Assembly (NCBI GenBank): GCA_050952845.1 | Contig: JBMNLP010000001.1 | Coordinates: 496,001-560,000 of the forward strand | DNA: 64,000 nucleotides | DNA from: JAGVSV01 sp050952845 | GTDB taxonomy: Bacteria; Bacillota; Clostridia; Christensenellales; Aristaeellaceae | Direction of reading: 5' to 3' | Part shown: positions 7,961 to 17,538 of the stretch, piece after piece | How positions within the stretch are numbered: the stretch's first letter is position 1 | Layout of the letters: every line of letters begins with the position of its first letter | The notes under the pieces: model-generated | What the model saw: the letters and a program-made list of their open reading frames with translations, nothing else | Told to the model about the DNA's origin: nothing | The model's database searches: none | Program-made: the position numbers and the translations under genes

Positions 7961-9093
7961 ACAGGTTGAAAAAGGGATGGTCCAACGCGTTGGCTTCGCT
8001 GCTGGCCATCCTGGCGGGGTTGTTGGCAGGCTTTGTCATCCTGCTGATATCCAACCCGGCCAATGCGCTGAAAGGGCTGGCAACCATCCTGTTGGGCGGC
8101 CTGAATAACGGCATGAAGGGGTTGGGGCAGGTGCTGTACTATGCCACGCCCATCATCATGACAGGCTTGTCGGTGGGGTTTGCCTTCAAAACCGGCCTGT
8201 TCAACATCGGCGCCGCAGGGCAGCTGATGGTGGGCGGTTTCGTATCCATCTATGCCGGCGTTACCTGGACCTTTCTGCCCGGTCACCTGCATTGGATGGT
8301 GTCGCTGCTGGCAGGGATGGCGGCTGGCGCGGCCTGGGGCATGATTGTAGGCATCTTCAAGGCGCTGCTCAATGTCCACGAGGTCATCAGCTCCATCATG
8401 CTCAACTACATCGGCATGTATGGCATCAACTACCTGATCAAGACATCGCACCTGTATGACCAGCTGAAAAACCAAACCGTGGACGTGGCAGCCAGCGCTG
8501 TCATCCCCAAGGCCGGGCTGGACCAGGTGTTTTATATCATGAAAGGACGCTTCCATGATGCGTCCAGCGTCAACAGCGGTATCTTCATCGCGCTGGGCAG
8601 CGCGGTGCTGATATACATCCTGCTGGGCAGGACGACCTTTGGCTACGAGCTGAAAGCCTGTGGTCTTAACCGGCACGCCAGCCGTTACGCAGGCATCAGC
8701 GAAAACCGCGCCATCATCCTGTCCATGGTTATTGCCGGCGCCCTGGCGGGCACGGCAGGCGGACTGATGTACCTGGCGCCGTCCAGCGGCATGCACATCC
8801 ATGTGGCAGAGGTGCTGGCGCCGCAGGGGTTCAACGGCATCGCGGTGGCGCTGCTGGGCCTGTCCAACCCCATCGGCATCATCCTGACGGGGCTGTTCAT
8901 TGCGCACATCACAGTGGGCGGCGGCTACTTGCAGTCGCTGAAGTATATGAAGGAAGTCATCGACGTCATCATCGGCCTGATCATCTACTTCAGCGCCTTT
9001 TCGCTGCTGGTGCGCGACCTGATGGTGCGTGCTGCCAGGCGGAGAAGAAAGTCGCATGCCGCGGACCAGGCTGAGGGGAAAGGGGAACGCTGA
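7957..9093 (+). CDS. Nucleoside-type ABC importer permease 1 (YufP-like)
   Basis: A 378-aa polytopic membrane protein of the BPD_transp_2 family. The start at 7957 overlaps the ATPase stop. Family signatures include GLSVGFAFKTGLFNIGAAGQ and the cytoplasmic loop KACGLNRHASRYAGISENRA, the coupling region that contacts the ATPase. About nine or ten hydrophobic stretches are visible. The last base of its stop codon is the first base of the second permease start, as expected for a coupled heterodimer. Confidence 0.92.
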   Translation: MNRLKKGWSNALASLLAILAGLLAGFVILLISNPANALKGLATILLGGLNNGMKGLGQVLYYATPIIMTGLSVGFAFKTGLFNIGAAGQLMVGGFVSIYAGVTWTFLPGHLHWMVSLLAGMAAGAAWGMIVGIFKALLNVHEVISSIMLNYIGMYGINYLIKTSHLYDQLKNQTVDVAASAVIPKAGLDQVFYIMKGRFHDASSVNSGIFIALGSAVLIYILLGRTTFGYELKACGLNRHASRYAGISENRAIILSMVIAGALAGTAGGLMYLAPSSGMHIHVAEVLAPQGFNGIAVALLGLSNPIGIILTGLFIAHITVGGGYLQSLKYMKEVIDVIIGLIIYFSAFSLLVRDLMVRAARRRRKSHAADQAEGKGER

Positions 9094-9751
9094 TGGAATT
9101 TATCTATTTCCTGGTGCAGCAAATGATGTTTTTTTCCATTCCGCTGCTGATCGTGGCGCTGGGCGGCATGTTTTCCGAGCGCAGCGGCGTGGTCAACATC
9201 GCGCTGGAGGGCATCATGGTCGTCGGTGCCTTTTTCTCTATTCTTTTCCTCAGCCAGGTACAGCACCTGGTGACTCCCTGGAATATGGCGGCGGGAGCGC
9301 TGCCGGTATATTGGGCCAGCCTGGCGGTGCTGGCAGCTGCGGTGCTGTGGCTGGCGACAGCGGGCAGAAAGCAGCCTTCAGCTTGGGCAAAACGCGCTGC
9401 GTATGCCATTGTCGTGGCAGCCGGCGTGGCGTTCATCGTATCGCTGCTGATCATCCTGGACGGGTCGCAAGCCCTTCTGATCATCGCCATCCTGATTGCA
9501 GTCGGTTCCGGCATGTTGTTCTCCCTGTTGCACGCGTATGCTGCGATATCGCTCCGCTCGGACCAGACCATATCGGGCACGGCGCTGAACATGATTGCCC
9601 CGGCAGCCGCTATCTTTTTGGCGCGCTCTATCCAGCCCAACGGCGTACAACAGGTGGAGTTCATCAACACATTCCGCATAGAAAAAGCAGCGATCCTGGG
9701 CGACATACCCGTTATCGGACCGCTGTTTTTCCAGAAAAGCTATATTAGGGT

Positions 9752-11269
9752 CTACTGAGCAACCCCATGTTTCCAGGACAACCATCTCCACTGATTGCCA
9801 TCCCATGCTGCTGTATCCGCACAATTGTCATCATGAGCCCCATGGACCACCAGCAAAAGAAGCGCAAAAAGAAACTCCTTCAGGCGTCTCCACAAATTCA
9901 TCGTCAGGATGCAGATATGGATGGCTATTTCACTGGTTTCTTTCAGACGTTCCTTGACCAATCCCATCCCATAACGACGTTTGCCTACTCCAAACCCGCC
10001 CTCCACAGCATTGCGTTCGCCTGATTCACGGCGTTCTTCATCTTGTTGTGCTCGATATAATGCCTTATCCTTCGGTGGACGGCCCAGTTTGGGGCCCGAC
10101 ATGCGAATGCCGTGGGCTTTGCAGTATTGAAGATTCTCCCGTGTACGATATGCTTTGTCTGCTAAGACACGCTCCGGATACTTACCCGTGTCGGCATGAT
10201 AGCGTTCTACCGATTCCTTCAGCGTTTTACCCTCATGGTACGCATCCCAGGACAAATGTTCTACGCGCATATAACCATCCACAACGGATACAGCCAGCTT
10301 TGCACCAAACTCTGCCGGCGCTTTCGACTTGCCGCGAACGATGGGACGCACCCAGGGCTCATGCAGGCTGACGATCCTGTCATCTACGCGACTGGTCCGA
10401 TTGTCATACATTTCCTTCTGCTGCGCATACAGCTGCTCAATCACACCAAGTCGTTCCCGGTCTTTCTCGCTCAGATGATCCTTCATATCGGATAGATAGC
10501 CCAGATCGCGGCGAACATAGTTCAGTTGTTTCCGAAGGCTGGTGCGCAGTTGTTTCCGGGTGGGTTTCCTGTTCCTGACATACCTCAGATAGTCTCTGCG
10601 AGCAACGCGGCGGTAGGTTCGGGGTTTCTCTCCCGTGGGATATACACTGTCGATCATTGCTTCCAGCGCCTCCCGCGCCTCGTTGAGCAAACCAAGGTCG
10701 GTTGGATAGCGGATATCCTGAGGGACGCAGGTGGCATCCAGGATCAGTGTACCGCTATTGACAGGCTCTTCAGCCTCTTCCGATTCCTCCTCTTTATCGC
10801 CTTCGTCCGTTGATTCAGAAGGCGAAGCATCATCATTTTCCTCCTCGTCTTTCTTCTCTGCGTATGGGTTCCTGCGGCCGGAGATATAATCATTCAGCTC
10901 CGCCGTCAACTCTACAGGAATCCGCTTGCGAAACAACGTCATGGTGCTCGCGTCAAACGGCGCTTCATGTTGAAAGGCTGGCAGACCCAGGAAAAACTGG
11001 AGATAAGGATTCATCCGGATCTCCTCCACCGTATCCTCATCTGAAAAACCATAGCGTTCCTTGATGACGAGCGCTCCTATTGCCATCCTGGCGGATTTGC
11101 CTACATTGCCCACTTCGCTTGTAAAGGTCTGCGCGTAACGGCGTTCCAACTCAGCCCATGGGATCATCTTGGCCAGCTTGACCCAATCGTTGGTAGAATC
11201 CAGTCCTTGGAATTGAAACACCTTTTCATCCTCAAAGATACTGACTTGTTCGCTTTGCGGCCGATACAC
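9752..11269 (-). CDS. IS transposase (DUF772 + DDE domain)
   Basis: The start is taken at GTG 11269 (VYRPQSEQVSIFEDE) because GGAGG lies 8 nt upstream; the frame stays open upstream to 11329. The product is about 505 aa. The N-terminal DUF772 domain has GALVIKERYGFSDEDTVEEI and PYLQFFLGLPAFQ. The first catalytic Asp is in LILDATCVPQDIRYP, the second in RVLADKAYRTREN, and the last Glu is likely in RNAVEGGFGVGKRRYGM. An acidic linker (residues about 150-190) separates the halves. The C-terminus runs nearly to the IS end. Confidence 0.9.
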   Translation of the reverse strand: MYRPQSEQVSIFEDEKVFQFQGLDSTNDWVKLAKMIPWAELERRYAQTFTSEVGNVGKSARMAIGALVIKERYGFSDEDTVEEIRMNPYLQFFLGLPAFQHEAPFDASTMTLFRKRIPVELTAELNDYISGRRNPYAEKKDEEENDDASPSESTDEGDKEEESEEAEEPVNSGTLILDATCVPQDIRYPTDLGLLNEAREALEAMIDSVYPTGEKPRTYRRVARRDYLRYVRNRKPTRKQLRTSLRKQLNYVRRDLGYLSDMKDHLSEKDRERLGVIEQLYAQQKEMYDNRTSRVDDRIVSLHEPWVRPIVRGKSKAPAEFGAKLAVSVVDGYMRVEHLSWDAYHEGKTLKESVERYHADTGKYPERVLADKAYRTRENLQYCKAHGIRMSGPKLGRPPKDKALYRAQQDEERRESGERNAVEGGFGVGKRRYGMGLVKERLKETSEIAIHICILTMNLWRRLKEFLFALLLLVVHGAHDDNCADTAAWDGNQWRWLSWKHGVAQ

Positions 11270-11284
11270 TGTTTTTACCTCCGA

Positions 11285-11334
11285 AATAAGTGCAAGGGTT
11301 TTTTGCCTTTTCGGTGCTTTCCCTTGCACTTATT
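11285..11334 (-). promoter_or_regulatory. 14-bp perfect inverted repeat upstream of the transposase gene
   Basis: AATAAGTGCAAGGG (11285-11298) and CCCTTGCACTTATT (11321-11334) form a perfect 14-bp stem with a 22-nt loop, just ahead of the transposase ribosome-binding site. Such hairpins in other IS families protect the transposase from read-through transcription or sequester its start; the role here is inferred. Confidence 0.55.
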
Positions 11335-11902
11335 GTACCATAAATTCGACTTAAAGGCTTGTATTATAATACGTTGTTGGATTAATCAGTGGACACTATA
11401 TTACCACCTACTTGGGCATCCTGATCTTCGCGGTGTCGGCTTTTGTGCTGTATAAAACCAAATTCGGCTTGCGTTTGCGCGCCTGCGGCGAACACCCCCA
11501 GGCAGCGGACTCGGTGGGTATCAACGTATACCGCATGCGGTATGCAGGTGTGCTGATATCGGGTGCGCTGGCGGGGCTGGGCGGGCTGGTGTATGTGATT
11601 CCCACATCCACCAACTTTAACGCCACGGTATCAGGCTACGGCTTCCTGGCGCTGGCGGTGCTGATATTCGGCCAGTGGCGGCCGCTGCGCATCTTCATGG
11701 CGGCGTTCTTCTTCGGCCTGATGAAAACCATCGCCTCAGCCTATTCCGGCCTGCCCCTACTCAAAAACCTGGGGCTCCCCAGCGACATCTACAAGATGAT
11801 CCCCTTCATTGTAACCATGGTGGTGCTGGCGTTTACCAGCAGGCGCTCCCAGGCGCCGCGCGCCAGCGGCGTGCCCTACGACAAGGGGGCGCGGTGAATT
11901 CG

Positions 11903-13831
11903 TTATAACGGCATGCCTGTCGATGCGCTGTCCAGCACTGTCCAGTCCTGAACCGATGCCAGCGTAAACAGCCGAAAAGCGCCCGGCCAGGCTACCAGCC
12001 AGTCGTTCATCATCCCGGGCTGGCTCTCCACCTGGCTGTGCCCCCAGCGGCAATGAAAATATGCCTCATTCTGGCTGCCCTCAGGGCGCAGCCTGCCGCG
12101 GATTATCTTTCCGCCTTCCGGTGTGATGCACTGGGTGACGTGCCGCCACATAGCCTGTGCGCGCTGGCGCCAGCGCATGTCGCCGGTGTGCTCTGCCAGC
12201 TTCAGGTACCAGCACACCATCAGGCCGCCCCATGGATCCAGGTGGTGGTGCTGTGCCGATACCGATGTGCCGCCCAGCGTGCGGAAGCCATATTTTACAA
12301 AATCGCTGTCTGCGCCATATAATGCGTCATAATGAAAAGCCCAGGAGGAAAAGTAATACGCTGCCTTGCGGGCGATGGTCAGGAATTCTTCTTCGTTGGT
12401 GTCCTCATACAGCATGATGCCGCCCATGATAAGGGCACCGGAGGTTTCCTTGTCCACACAGGCGGTGTCCAGCGCGCCTGCGGTGCACATAAACTTGTCC
12501 AGGTCGCGAGACGCATAAAAGCGGAGCGCCTGCTTCGCTGTGTCCAGCGCTGCTTCGTTGCCGGTTTGTCTGTAGTATTCGCTTAATGCCGGCACCATGA
12601 AGGCGCCGATGGTGCCGCCTGTGTCAACTGGCTGCCCGCTTTCGATGTGCCATGATTTGCCAAAGCCGTGTTCAGTCGAATAATGTGCAATGAAAAACTC
12701 GCAGATACCCGCTGCGGCTCGCAGGTAGGCAGGCTTGTCGATGCCCATGTCTGCCGCCAGGCGGTATGCGCGGATCAGCTCCGCCGCCGCAATGGACAGG
12801 TTGCAGATATCGGCCTGATCGGCGCCTTCCTGCCACTGGTTTTCATAGTGCACGTACATCAAACCGCTTGCTCTTGGCGCGTCCTCTGCCCAGGCATCCA
12901 GGATATCCAGCGCCAGGCTGAGCGCCTCCGGATCGCCATGCTGCCGGTGGTGCAGCATCAGCATCCGGGCATACAGCGCGTTTTGTCCGCACCAGCCGAT
13001 CTCATAGTGCGCACGCTCCTGAAACCTGCTGTCCCCCTCCGGTGTTAATCCGATGCACAGCAGCCGCCTTCCACGGACGGGCTGCGCCAGCCGTTTGGCA
13101 TATGCAATGCCCAGTTCCCATACCTTCCTCGCTGTGATAGCTGGCGCAAAGGCGGCAGGCTGCAATGCCTCAAGCGCGATGTCCAGCACATCCGCCATGC
13201 CATAGTTTGGCCAGCGGGGTACACCGCACCATATAAATGCTGTTGCTGCAAATGTTTGCCCGGGTGCAAGCTCAATATAGGTCTGATAGTCGCCGCTGAA
13301 TCGGTCGCGCGTGCTGTAGGTTGCGGGCTCCTCAATGATGGGATATAGGATGCGATGCAGGCAGCTGCCATTGGCATTCTTGACCAGCGAACACGAGGAC
13401 GTGAGCGACTGTGCATCTGTATCCGACGCAAACACCGCCAGCGCGATGTCATTGTTCTCCGATAGTGTGCACGACGGGATGCCGGTGCGGTGGTATGCAA
13501 ACACATACGGCACGCCATCCCTGGTCAGCCCTTTGGGTTCGCCACCCTGTCCCCACGGGTTGCCATTGTAGCTGATGCAGGGAATGACATGATGATGAGC
13601 TGAGAAGCTTCCCAACACTTCAAGCATCGGCTGAAACGCCACTGCATCGCCCGACACATTCGTCCACGCGCGCCGAACCGACATCAACCCATCCTTCAAG
13701 GGGGTGACGACTTCGTCGACAGCAAAGCGGTTATCCTCATACCGGCTGGATGCTACAGATGGCAGAACATGCTCCGCTCCGTTCAACCGGTAGGCAGGCG
13801 GTATAAGGGTATAGCAGGTGTGCTGAAACAT
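11903..13831 (-). CDS. Uncharacterised (alpha/alpha)-barrel glycoside hydrolase-like protein
   Basis: A 642-aa soluble protein without signal peptide. The N-terminal third is beta-rich (residues 1-230); the rest looks like an (alpha/alpha)6 barrel, with repeated helical segments such as YARMLMLHHRQHGDPEALSL, AYLRAAAGICEFFIAHY, TIARKAAYYFSSWAFHYDAL and MVCWYLKLAEHTGDMRWRQ. This arrangement resembles GH127/GH105-like and other unsaturated-sugar or beta-glycosidase families, but no diagnostic catalytic motif was recognised. It is the last gene of the RbsBAC-like operon (27 bp after the permease), so it probably acts in the cytoplasm on the imported sugar. No exact family can be given. Confidence 0.75.
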   Translation of the reverse strand: MFQHTCYTLIPPAYRLNGAEHVLPSVASSRYEDNRFAVDEVVTPLKDGLMSVRRAWTNVSGDAVAFQPMLEVLGSFSAHHHVIPCISYNGNPWGQGGEPKGLTRDGVPYVFAYHRTGIPSCTLSENNDIALAVFASDTDAQSLTSSCSLVKNANGSCLHRILYPIIEEPATYSTRDRFSGDYQTYIELAPGQTFAATAFIWCGVPRWPNYGMADVLDIALEALQPAAFAPAITARKVWELGIAYAKRLAQPVRGRRLLCIGLTPEGDSRFQERAHYEIGWCGQNALYARMLMLHHRQHGDPEALSLALDILDAWAEDAPRASGLMYVHYENQWQEGADQADICNLSIAAAELIRAYRLAADMGIDKPAYLRAAAGICEFFIAHYSTEHGFGKSWHIESGQPVDTGGTIGAFMVPALSEYYRQTGNEAALDTAKQALRFYASRDLDKFMCTAGALDTACVDKETSGALIMGGIMLYEDTNEEEFLTIARKAAYYFSSWAFHYDALYGADSDFVKYGFRTLGGTSVSAQHHHLDPWGGLMVCWYLKLAEHTGDMRWRQRAQAMWRHVTQCITPEGGKIIRGRLRPEGSQNEAYFHCRWGHSQVESQPGMMNDWLVAWPGAFRLFTLASVQDWTVLDSASTGMPL

Positions 13832-13858
13832 GGGTGTTCTTCTCCTGTCAACCGGGCC

Positions 13859-14935
13859 CTATTCGCTCCCGCTATCCCGCCTTTGCAGCAGCACGGCTGC
13901 TACTACGATCAGGCCTTTGAAGGCTTCCCTTAAAAAAGCCGGCACGCCGACTAAGTTCAGCGTGTTGTCCATTACAGCAAGGGTTAGGATGCCCAGCACT
14001 GTACCCATGATGGAGCCGCGGCCGCCAGCCATGCTGGTGCCGCCGACGATGACGGCGGCAATGGCATTCATTTCGGAGCCGGCGCCGGCGTTAGCGTAAT
14101 CCATGCCGCCGATATAGGAGATCTGGATGATGGCGGGAACTGACATGATCGCACCCATCAGGGTGTATACATGGCGCTTGACGCGTTTGACATGGATGCC
14201 GGACAGGCGGCTGGCCCGTTCATTGGAGCCGATGGCGTACACCTGCCGGCCGAAAGCCGTGTGCCGGCTGACCATGTGCAGCACCACCGCGAGGATGAGC
14301 CAGTAGATGATGGGCAGCACAATTTCCCCGCCGATGCGCAGGTTGGAGATGTTCAAAAAAGCCTTGGGCACGATGGGAGCCGACTTTTGCGTCAGGAACT
14401 GCGTGACGCTGCGCAGGATTTTCATCATGCCCAGCGTGGCGATGAACGGCGGCAGCCGCTTGTTGGCAATCAGATAACCGGTGATTTCACCCAGCGCAAT
14501 GCCCATCAGTATACCAGCGGCAATGCCAATCAGGTAGGCGGGCAAGCCGGTGATGCCGATTCCTTTTAATATCCCGTGCGGGCCGATGTTGATCAGCTCC
14601 ATGACGACGGCGCCAATGGCCACCATGGTGGACCCCACCGCCAGGTCGATGCCGCCGGAAATGATCACAAACGTCATTCCCAGGGCGATGATGCCCACGG
14701 AGGCGTTGTTGCGCAGCACGTTGATGATGTTGCGCAGCCACGCCAGGAACCATTCGCCAAAGGTGGGATAGTTGAATCCCAGGGAGACGGTCTGCAGCAC
14801 GATCAGCACCAGCAGCGCTAAGGTGATGGAAAACAAAGGCTTCTGCTGCCATGCGCGCACCAGGACGCCCCACTGATGAGCCAGCCAGTTCATTGCCTGG
14901 CGCTTGAAACTGCCCGGGCTTTTTGTTGCTTGCAT
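13859..14935 (-). CDS. Ribose/sugar ABC importer permease (RbsC-like)
   Basis: The start is the ATG at 14935 (MQATKSPGSFKRQ), preceded by GGGAGG within the end of the ATPase gene. The 358-aa protein has an RbsC-type core: TFVIISGGIDLAVGSTMVAIGAV, LPPFIATLGMMKI and the coupling loop YAIGSNERASRLSGIHVKRVK. It is polytopic with about ten hydrophobic segments. Its gene is in the operon with the double ATPase upstream and the barrel protein downstream. Confidence 0.92.
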   Translation of the reverse strand: MQATKSPGSFKRQAMNWLAHQWGVLVRAWQQKPLFSITLALLVLIVLQTVSLGFNYPTFGEWFLAWLRNIINVLRNNASVGIIALGMTFVIISGGIDLAVGSTMVAIGAVVMELINIGPHGILKGIGITGLPAYLIGIAAGILMGIALGEITGYLIANKRLPPFIATLGMMKILRSVTQFLTQKSAPIVPKAFLNISNLRIGGEIVLPIIYWLILAVVLHMVSRHTAFGRQVYAIGSNERASRLSGIHVKRVKRHVYTLMGAIMSVPAIIQISYIGGMDYANAGAGSEMNAIAAVIVGGTSMAGGRGSIMGTVLGILTLAVMDNTLNLVGVPAFLREAFKGLIVVAAVLLQRRDSGSE

Positions 14936-14939
14936 CCTG

Positions 14940-16460
14940 CTATTCCCTCCCTGCATCGGATAAGCCAGCGCCGTCGGCCAGGCGATCGCCGGTGGACAGG
15001 CGCATGATATCGTATTCGTTCATGGTGTCGCCCTGCACCTCGCCCGCTGCGCTGCCGTGAAACATTACCAGCGCGCGGTCGCACAGGCGTACGATTTCGG
15101 CGGCTTCCGAGCTGAGCACCACAATGGCCGTGCCCCCGCGCGCCAAGTCATGGATGATGTGATATATCTCTTCCTTGGCGCCCACGTCCACCCCCTGGGT
15201 GGGGTTGTCCAGCACCAACACATGGGGCTGCACGGACAGCCACCGGGCCAGCATAACCTTTTGCTGGTTGCCGCCCGACAGGCTGGTGATGGGGTCGTTT
15301 TCTCCGCCCATTTTGATGCGCAGGGCTTCGCGTTGGGCGGCAAACATCTGCCGCAGCCTGGGCTCGTCAAGGATGCCGTGGCGCGATGCGCTGTCCCATG
15401 AGGCGGCGCTGCTGTTGTCTAAAATGCTCAGGTCGCGCAGAATGCCGTTTTCCTTGCGGTCACGCGGCACATAGGCGATCCCCAGCGCCACGGCGTCCCG
15501 GGGCATCGCAATATGCGCTGAACGGCCATGCACCAGCACCTCGCCATCGGTAAACGGCAAATCGCCAAAGACAGCGCGAAACACCTCGCTGCGTCCGTCG
15601 CCTAACAGGCCCGTGACGCCCAGGATCTCGCCCGCCCGCACGGAGAAGCTGATGTCGCGGAAATATGGCTCGGCTGTCAGCCCCTGCGCTGCCAGCACTG
15701 CATCGCCCAGGGCAGGGGCTTCGCTCCGGTTGACCTCCAGCAGCGTATGCCCCACCATAAAGCGCGATAAATCAGCGGTGGTCACGTCGGCGATATCGCC
15801 TTCCGCCACCAGATGGCCATCGCGCAGCACGGCATACCGGTCGCACAGCGTCACGGCTTCGCGCAGCTTGTGCGATATGAAGATCATGCCCACACCCTGC
15901 GCCTTCAGCGTGCGCAGCAGTGAAAATAAATGCGCTATTTCCGGGTCGGTCAGCGTGGTGGTGGGTTCGTCCATGATGATCAGCCTGGCATCCATCATCA
16001 GCGCACGGCTGATCTCAACCATTTGCCTGTGCGATGAATCCAGCTCGCGCACCATGCGCTGCGGGTCCAGCTGCAAGCCCATGCGCGCGAAAACGGCCTG
16101 GGTTTCGGCTACCATGCGCTGATGATCCAGCGCGCCGGACTTTTTTTTCAGCTCCCTGCCCAGGAACATGTTTTCGTATACAGCCAGATCCGGCACCAGG
16201 TTCAGCTCCTGGTGGATGAAGGCGATGCCGGCGTTCATAGAATTCAGCGGCGTGGCAAACACAGCCTGCCGGCCGTCCAGTTCAATGGTGCCTTCATCGG
16301 CTGGCAGCACGCCGCCTAAAATATTCATCAGGGTGGATTTGCCCGCTCCGTTTTCGCCTAACAGCGCGCAGATCTCGCCGCCCTGCAGGGCAAAGCTGAC
16401 GTCTACCAGCACCTGGTTGTCGCCAAAGGCTTTGTGAATGCCGCGCATGCGCAGGTTCAT
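14940..16460 (-). CDS. Sugar ABC importer ATP-binding protein (RbsA-like, two ABC domains)
   Basis: A 506-aa double ABC ATPase. Domain 1 has Walker A GENGAGKST, signature-region LDSSHRQMVEISRALM and Walker B LIIMDEPTTTL. Domain 2 has the degenerate Walker A GLLGDGRSEVF, signature LSGGNQQKVMLARWL and VLVLDNPTQGVD, where Asn replaces the catalytic Glu as is usual for RbsA second domains. The gene starts 74 bp after the binding-protein gene, with a hairpin in between. Substrate specificity is probably a monosaccharide but cannot be read from this protein. Confidence 0.93.
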   Translation of the reverse strand: MNLRMRGIHKAFGDNQVLVDVSFALQGGEICALLGENGAGKSTLMNILGGVLPADEGTIELDGRQAVFATPLNSMNAGIAFIHQELNLVPDLAVYENMFLGRELKKKSGALDHQRMVAETQAVFARMGLQLDPQRMVRELDSSHRQMVEISRALMMDARLIIMDEPTTTLTDPEIAHLFSLLRTLKAQGVGMIFISHKLREAVTLCDRYAVLRDGHLVAEGDIADVTTADLSRFMVGHTLLEVNRSEAPALGDAVLAAQGLTAEPYFRDISFSVRAGEILGVTGLLGDGRSEVFRAVFGDLPFTDGEVLVHGRSAHIAMPRDAVALGIAYVPRDRKENGILRDLSILDNSSAASWDSASRHGILDEPRLRQMFAAQREALRIKMGGENDPITSLSGGNQQKVMLARWLSVQPHVLVLDNPTQGVDVGAKEEIYHIIHDLARGGTAIVVLSSEAAEIVRLCDRALVMFHGSAAGEVQGDTMNEYDIMRLSTGDRLADGAGLSDAGRE

Positions 16461-16492
16461 TGGCTGACTTATCCCTTCATCGGTATCAGTGA

Positions 16493-16521
16493 AGCGCCAC
16501 GGCCCGCAGGGTCGTGGCGCT
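16493..16521 (-). terminator. Intercistronic hairpin between binding-protein and ATPase genes
   Basis: AGCGCCACG (16493-16501) and CGTGGCGCT (16513-16521) form a perfect 9-bp stem. There is no T-run, so it is more likely a 3'-protective or attenuating hairpin than a strong terminator. Confidence 0.5.
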
Positions 16522-16534
16522 AAGTTTGTTCCTA

Positions 16535-17473
16535 TCAGTAAACAGAGTTTTCGTCGAAGTATTCCTCTACATTGGTGCGGTCGACAATGGTGGTGGGGAT
16601 GATCTGCACGGCGTCAACCTCTTCGCCCTTCAGCAGCGACACCGCGGAGTTGACGGCATCGCGCACCATCAGCGGGCTGTACAGGGCGCTGGCGATCCAG
16701 ATGTCCTCATTTTCGGGCATCATGCGGAAATACTCCTGGCAGCCGCCGCCGCCGGTGATTACCTTGATGTCGGTGCGCTTTGCGTTGCTGATGGCTTGCA
16801 GCACGCCGATGGATGTTTCATCGTCCAGGCTGTACACGGCGTCGATCTGCGGGTTGGCGGCGAGGATGTCGGTAAAGTCCTTCAGGCCGTCCTCGCGGGT
16901 GAAGGCGGTGGCGTATTCGGTGACGGTCAGATCGGGGGCGATTTCCTTGATGGTATCGTAGAAGCCCTTCATGCGCAGCTCAGATACCGAACCGCTCTTG
17001 GGTACGGGCAGCGCCACCACGTTGCCTGTGGTGCCGATTTTGTCCACGATATACTTGGCGCTGGCTACGCCCATGCCCTCGTTGTCGCCGGATACCAGGT
17101 AGATGTTCTCGACGTCGATGATGATGTCGAAGTTGACCACCTTGATGCCCCGGTCGATCGCGCCCTGAATGGGCACTTCCATGCCCTGCCACTGCGGGAA
17201 CGCTACGATGGCTTGCGCGCCCCAGGTGATCAGGTCGTCCAACTGGGCTGTCATTTCCTCGGCGTTGTTGGAAACGCTGAGCTTATAGTCCACAATGTCT
17301 TCCAGCTCGCGGCACTGCTGCTCGGCGTTGTAGGCCACGCCGGCGACCCACCCGTGCGTAACGGCGGGGGCTAAGATGCCGATTTTGTACTTGGGCGCCT
17401 CGGCTGCGGCGGTCATGCCGACCAGGCCTAGCGCTAACACCAGCGCCATCATCAGGGACAGATATTTTTTCAT
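16535..17473 (-). CDS. Sugar ABC importer substrate-binding protein (RbsB-like)
   Basis: The start is the ATG at 17473 (MKKYLSLMMALVLALGLVG), preceded by AGGAGGAG; an upstream in-frame start at 17506 lacks one. The 312-aa product has a signal peptide cleaved near AAAEAP and a type I periplasmic-binding fold: KIGILAPAVTHGWVAGVAYN, ITWGAQAIVAFPQW, VVNFDIIIDVENIYLVSGDN and DAVYSLDDETSIGVLQAI. It is the first gene of the importer operon, under a near-consensus promoter. The mature N-terminus has no cysteine for lipidation. Confidence 0.92.
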   Translation of the reverse strand: MKKYLSLMMALVLALGLVGMTAAAEAPKYKIGILAPAVTHGWVAGVAYNAEQQCRELEDIVDYKLSVSNNAEEMTAQLDDLITWGAQAIVAFPQWQGMEVPIQGAIDRGIKVVNFDIIIDVENIYLVSGDNEGMGVASAKYIVDKIGTTGNVVALPVPKSGSVSELRMKGFYDTIKEIAPDLTVTEYATAFTREDGLKDFTDILAANPQIDAVYSLDDETSIGVLQAISNAKRTDIKVITGGGGCQEYFRMMPENEDIWIASALYSPLMVRDAVNSAVSLLKGEEVDAVQIIPTTIVDRTNVEEYFDENSVY

Positions 17474-17538
17474 AGATACTCCTCCTGTCAATTTTTTCCG
17501 GCGCAATAGGAAAAACTGCGCCGTTTCATCATGATAAA

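Larger units (their letters stand above)
9748..11396 (-). mobile_element. Complete 1,649-bp insertion sequence (DUF772/DDE, IS5/IS1182-like)
   Basis: The element begins GGGTCTACTGAGCAA at 9748; its other end, read on the minus strand, begins GTGTCCACTGATTAA at 11396, an imperfect inverted repeat with 11 of 15 matches. It is flanked by direct repeats TATATTA at 9741-9747 and 11397-11403. It carries one minus-strand transposase gene. A 30-bp stretch almost identical to its right end occurs alone at 36211-36240. Confidence 0.92.
9093..11897 (+). pseudogene. Nucleoside-type ABC importer permease 2 (YufQ-like), split by an IS
   Basis: The N-terminal half (9093-9747, MEFIYFLVQQMMFFSIPLL to FFQKSYI) and the C-terminal half (11404-11897, TTYLGILIFAVSAF to the stop) are separated by an insertion sequence. 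Removing the IS and one copy of the 7-bp target duplication TATATTA gives 1,149 nt, exactly 383 codons, in frame, so the ancestral permease had 382 residues. The C-terminal half keeps the coupling loop LRACGEHPQAADSVGINVYR. As sequenced, only a 221-residue truncated protein would be made, so the importer should lack half of its channel. The insertion looks recent because both halves are otherwise intact. Confidence 0.93.

Noticed and set aside
7831..9057. Minus-strand frame of 408 codons
   Set aside because: Antisense to the first nucleoside permease; composition rich in Gln and His and no recognisable domain.
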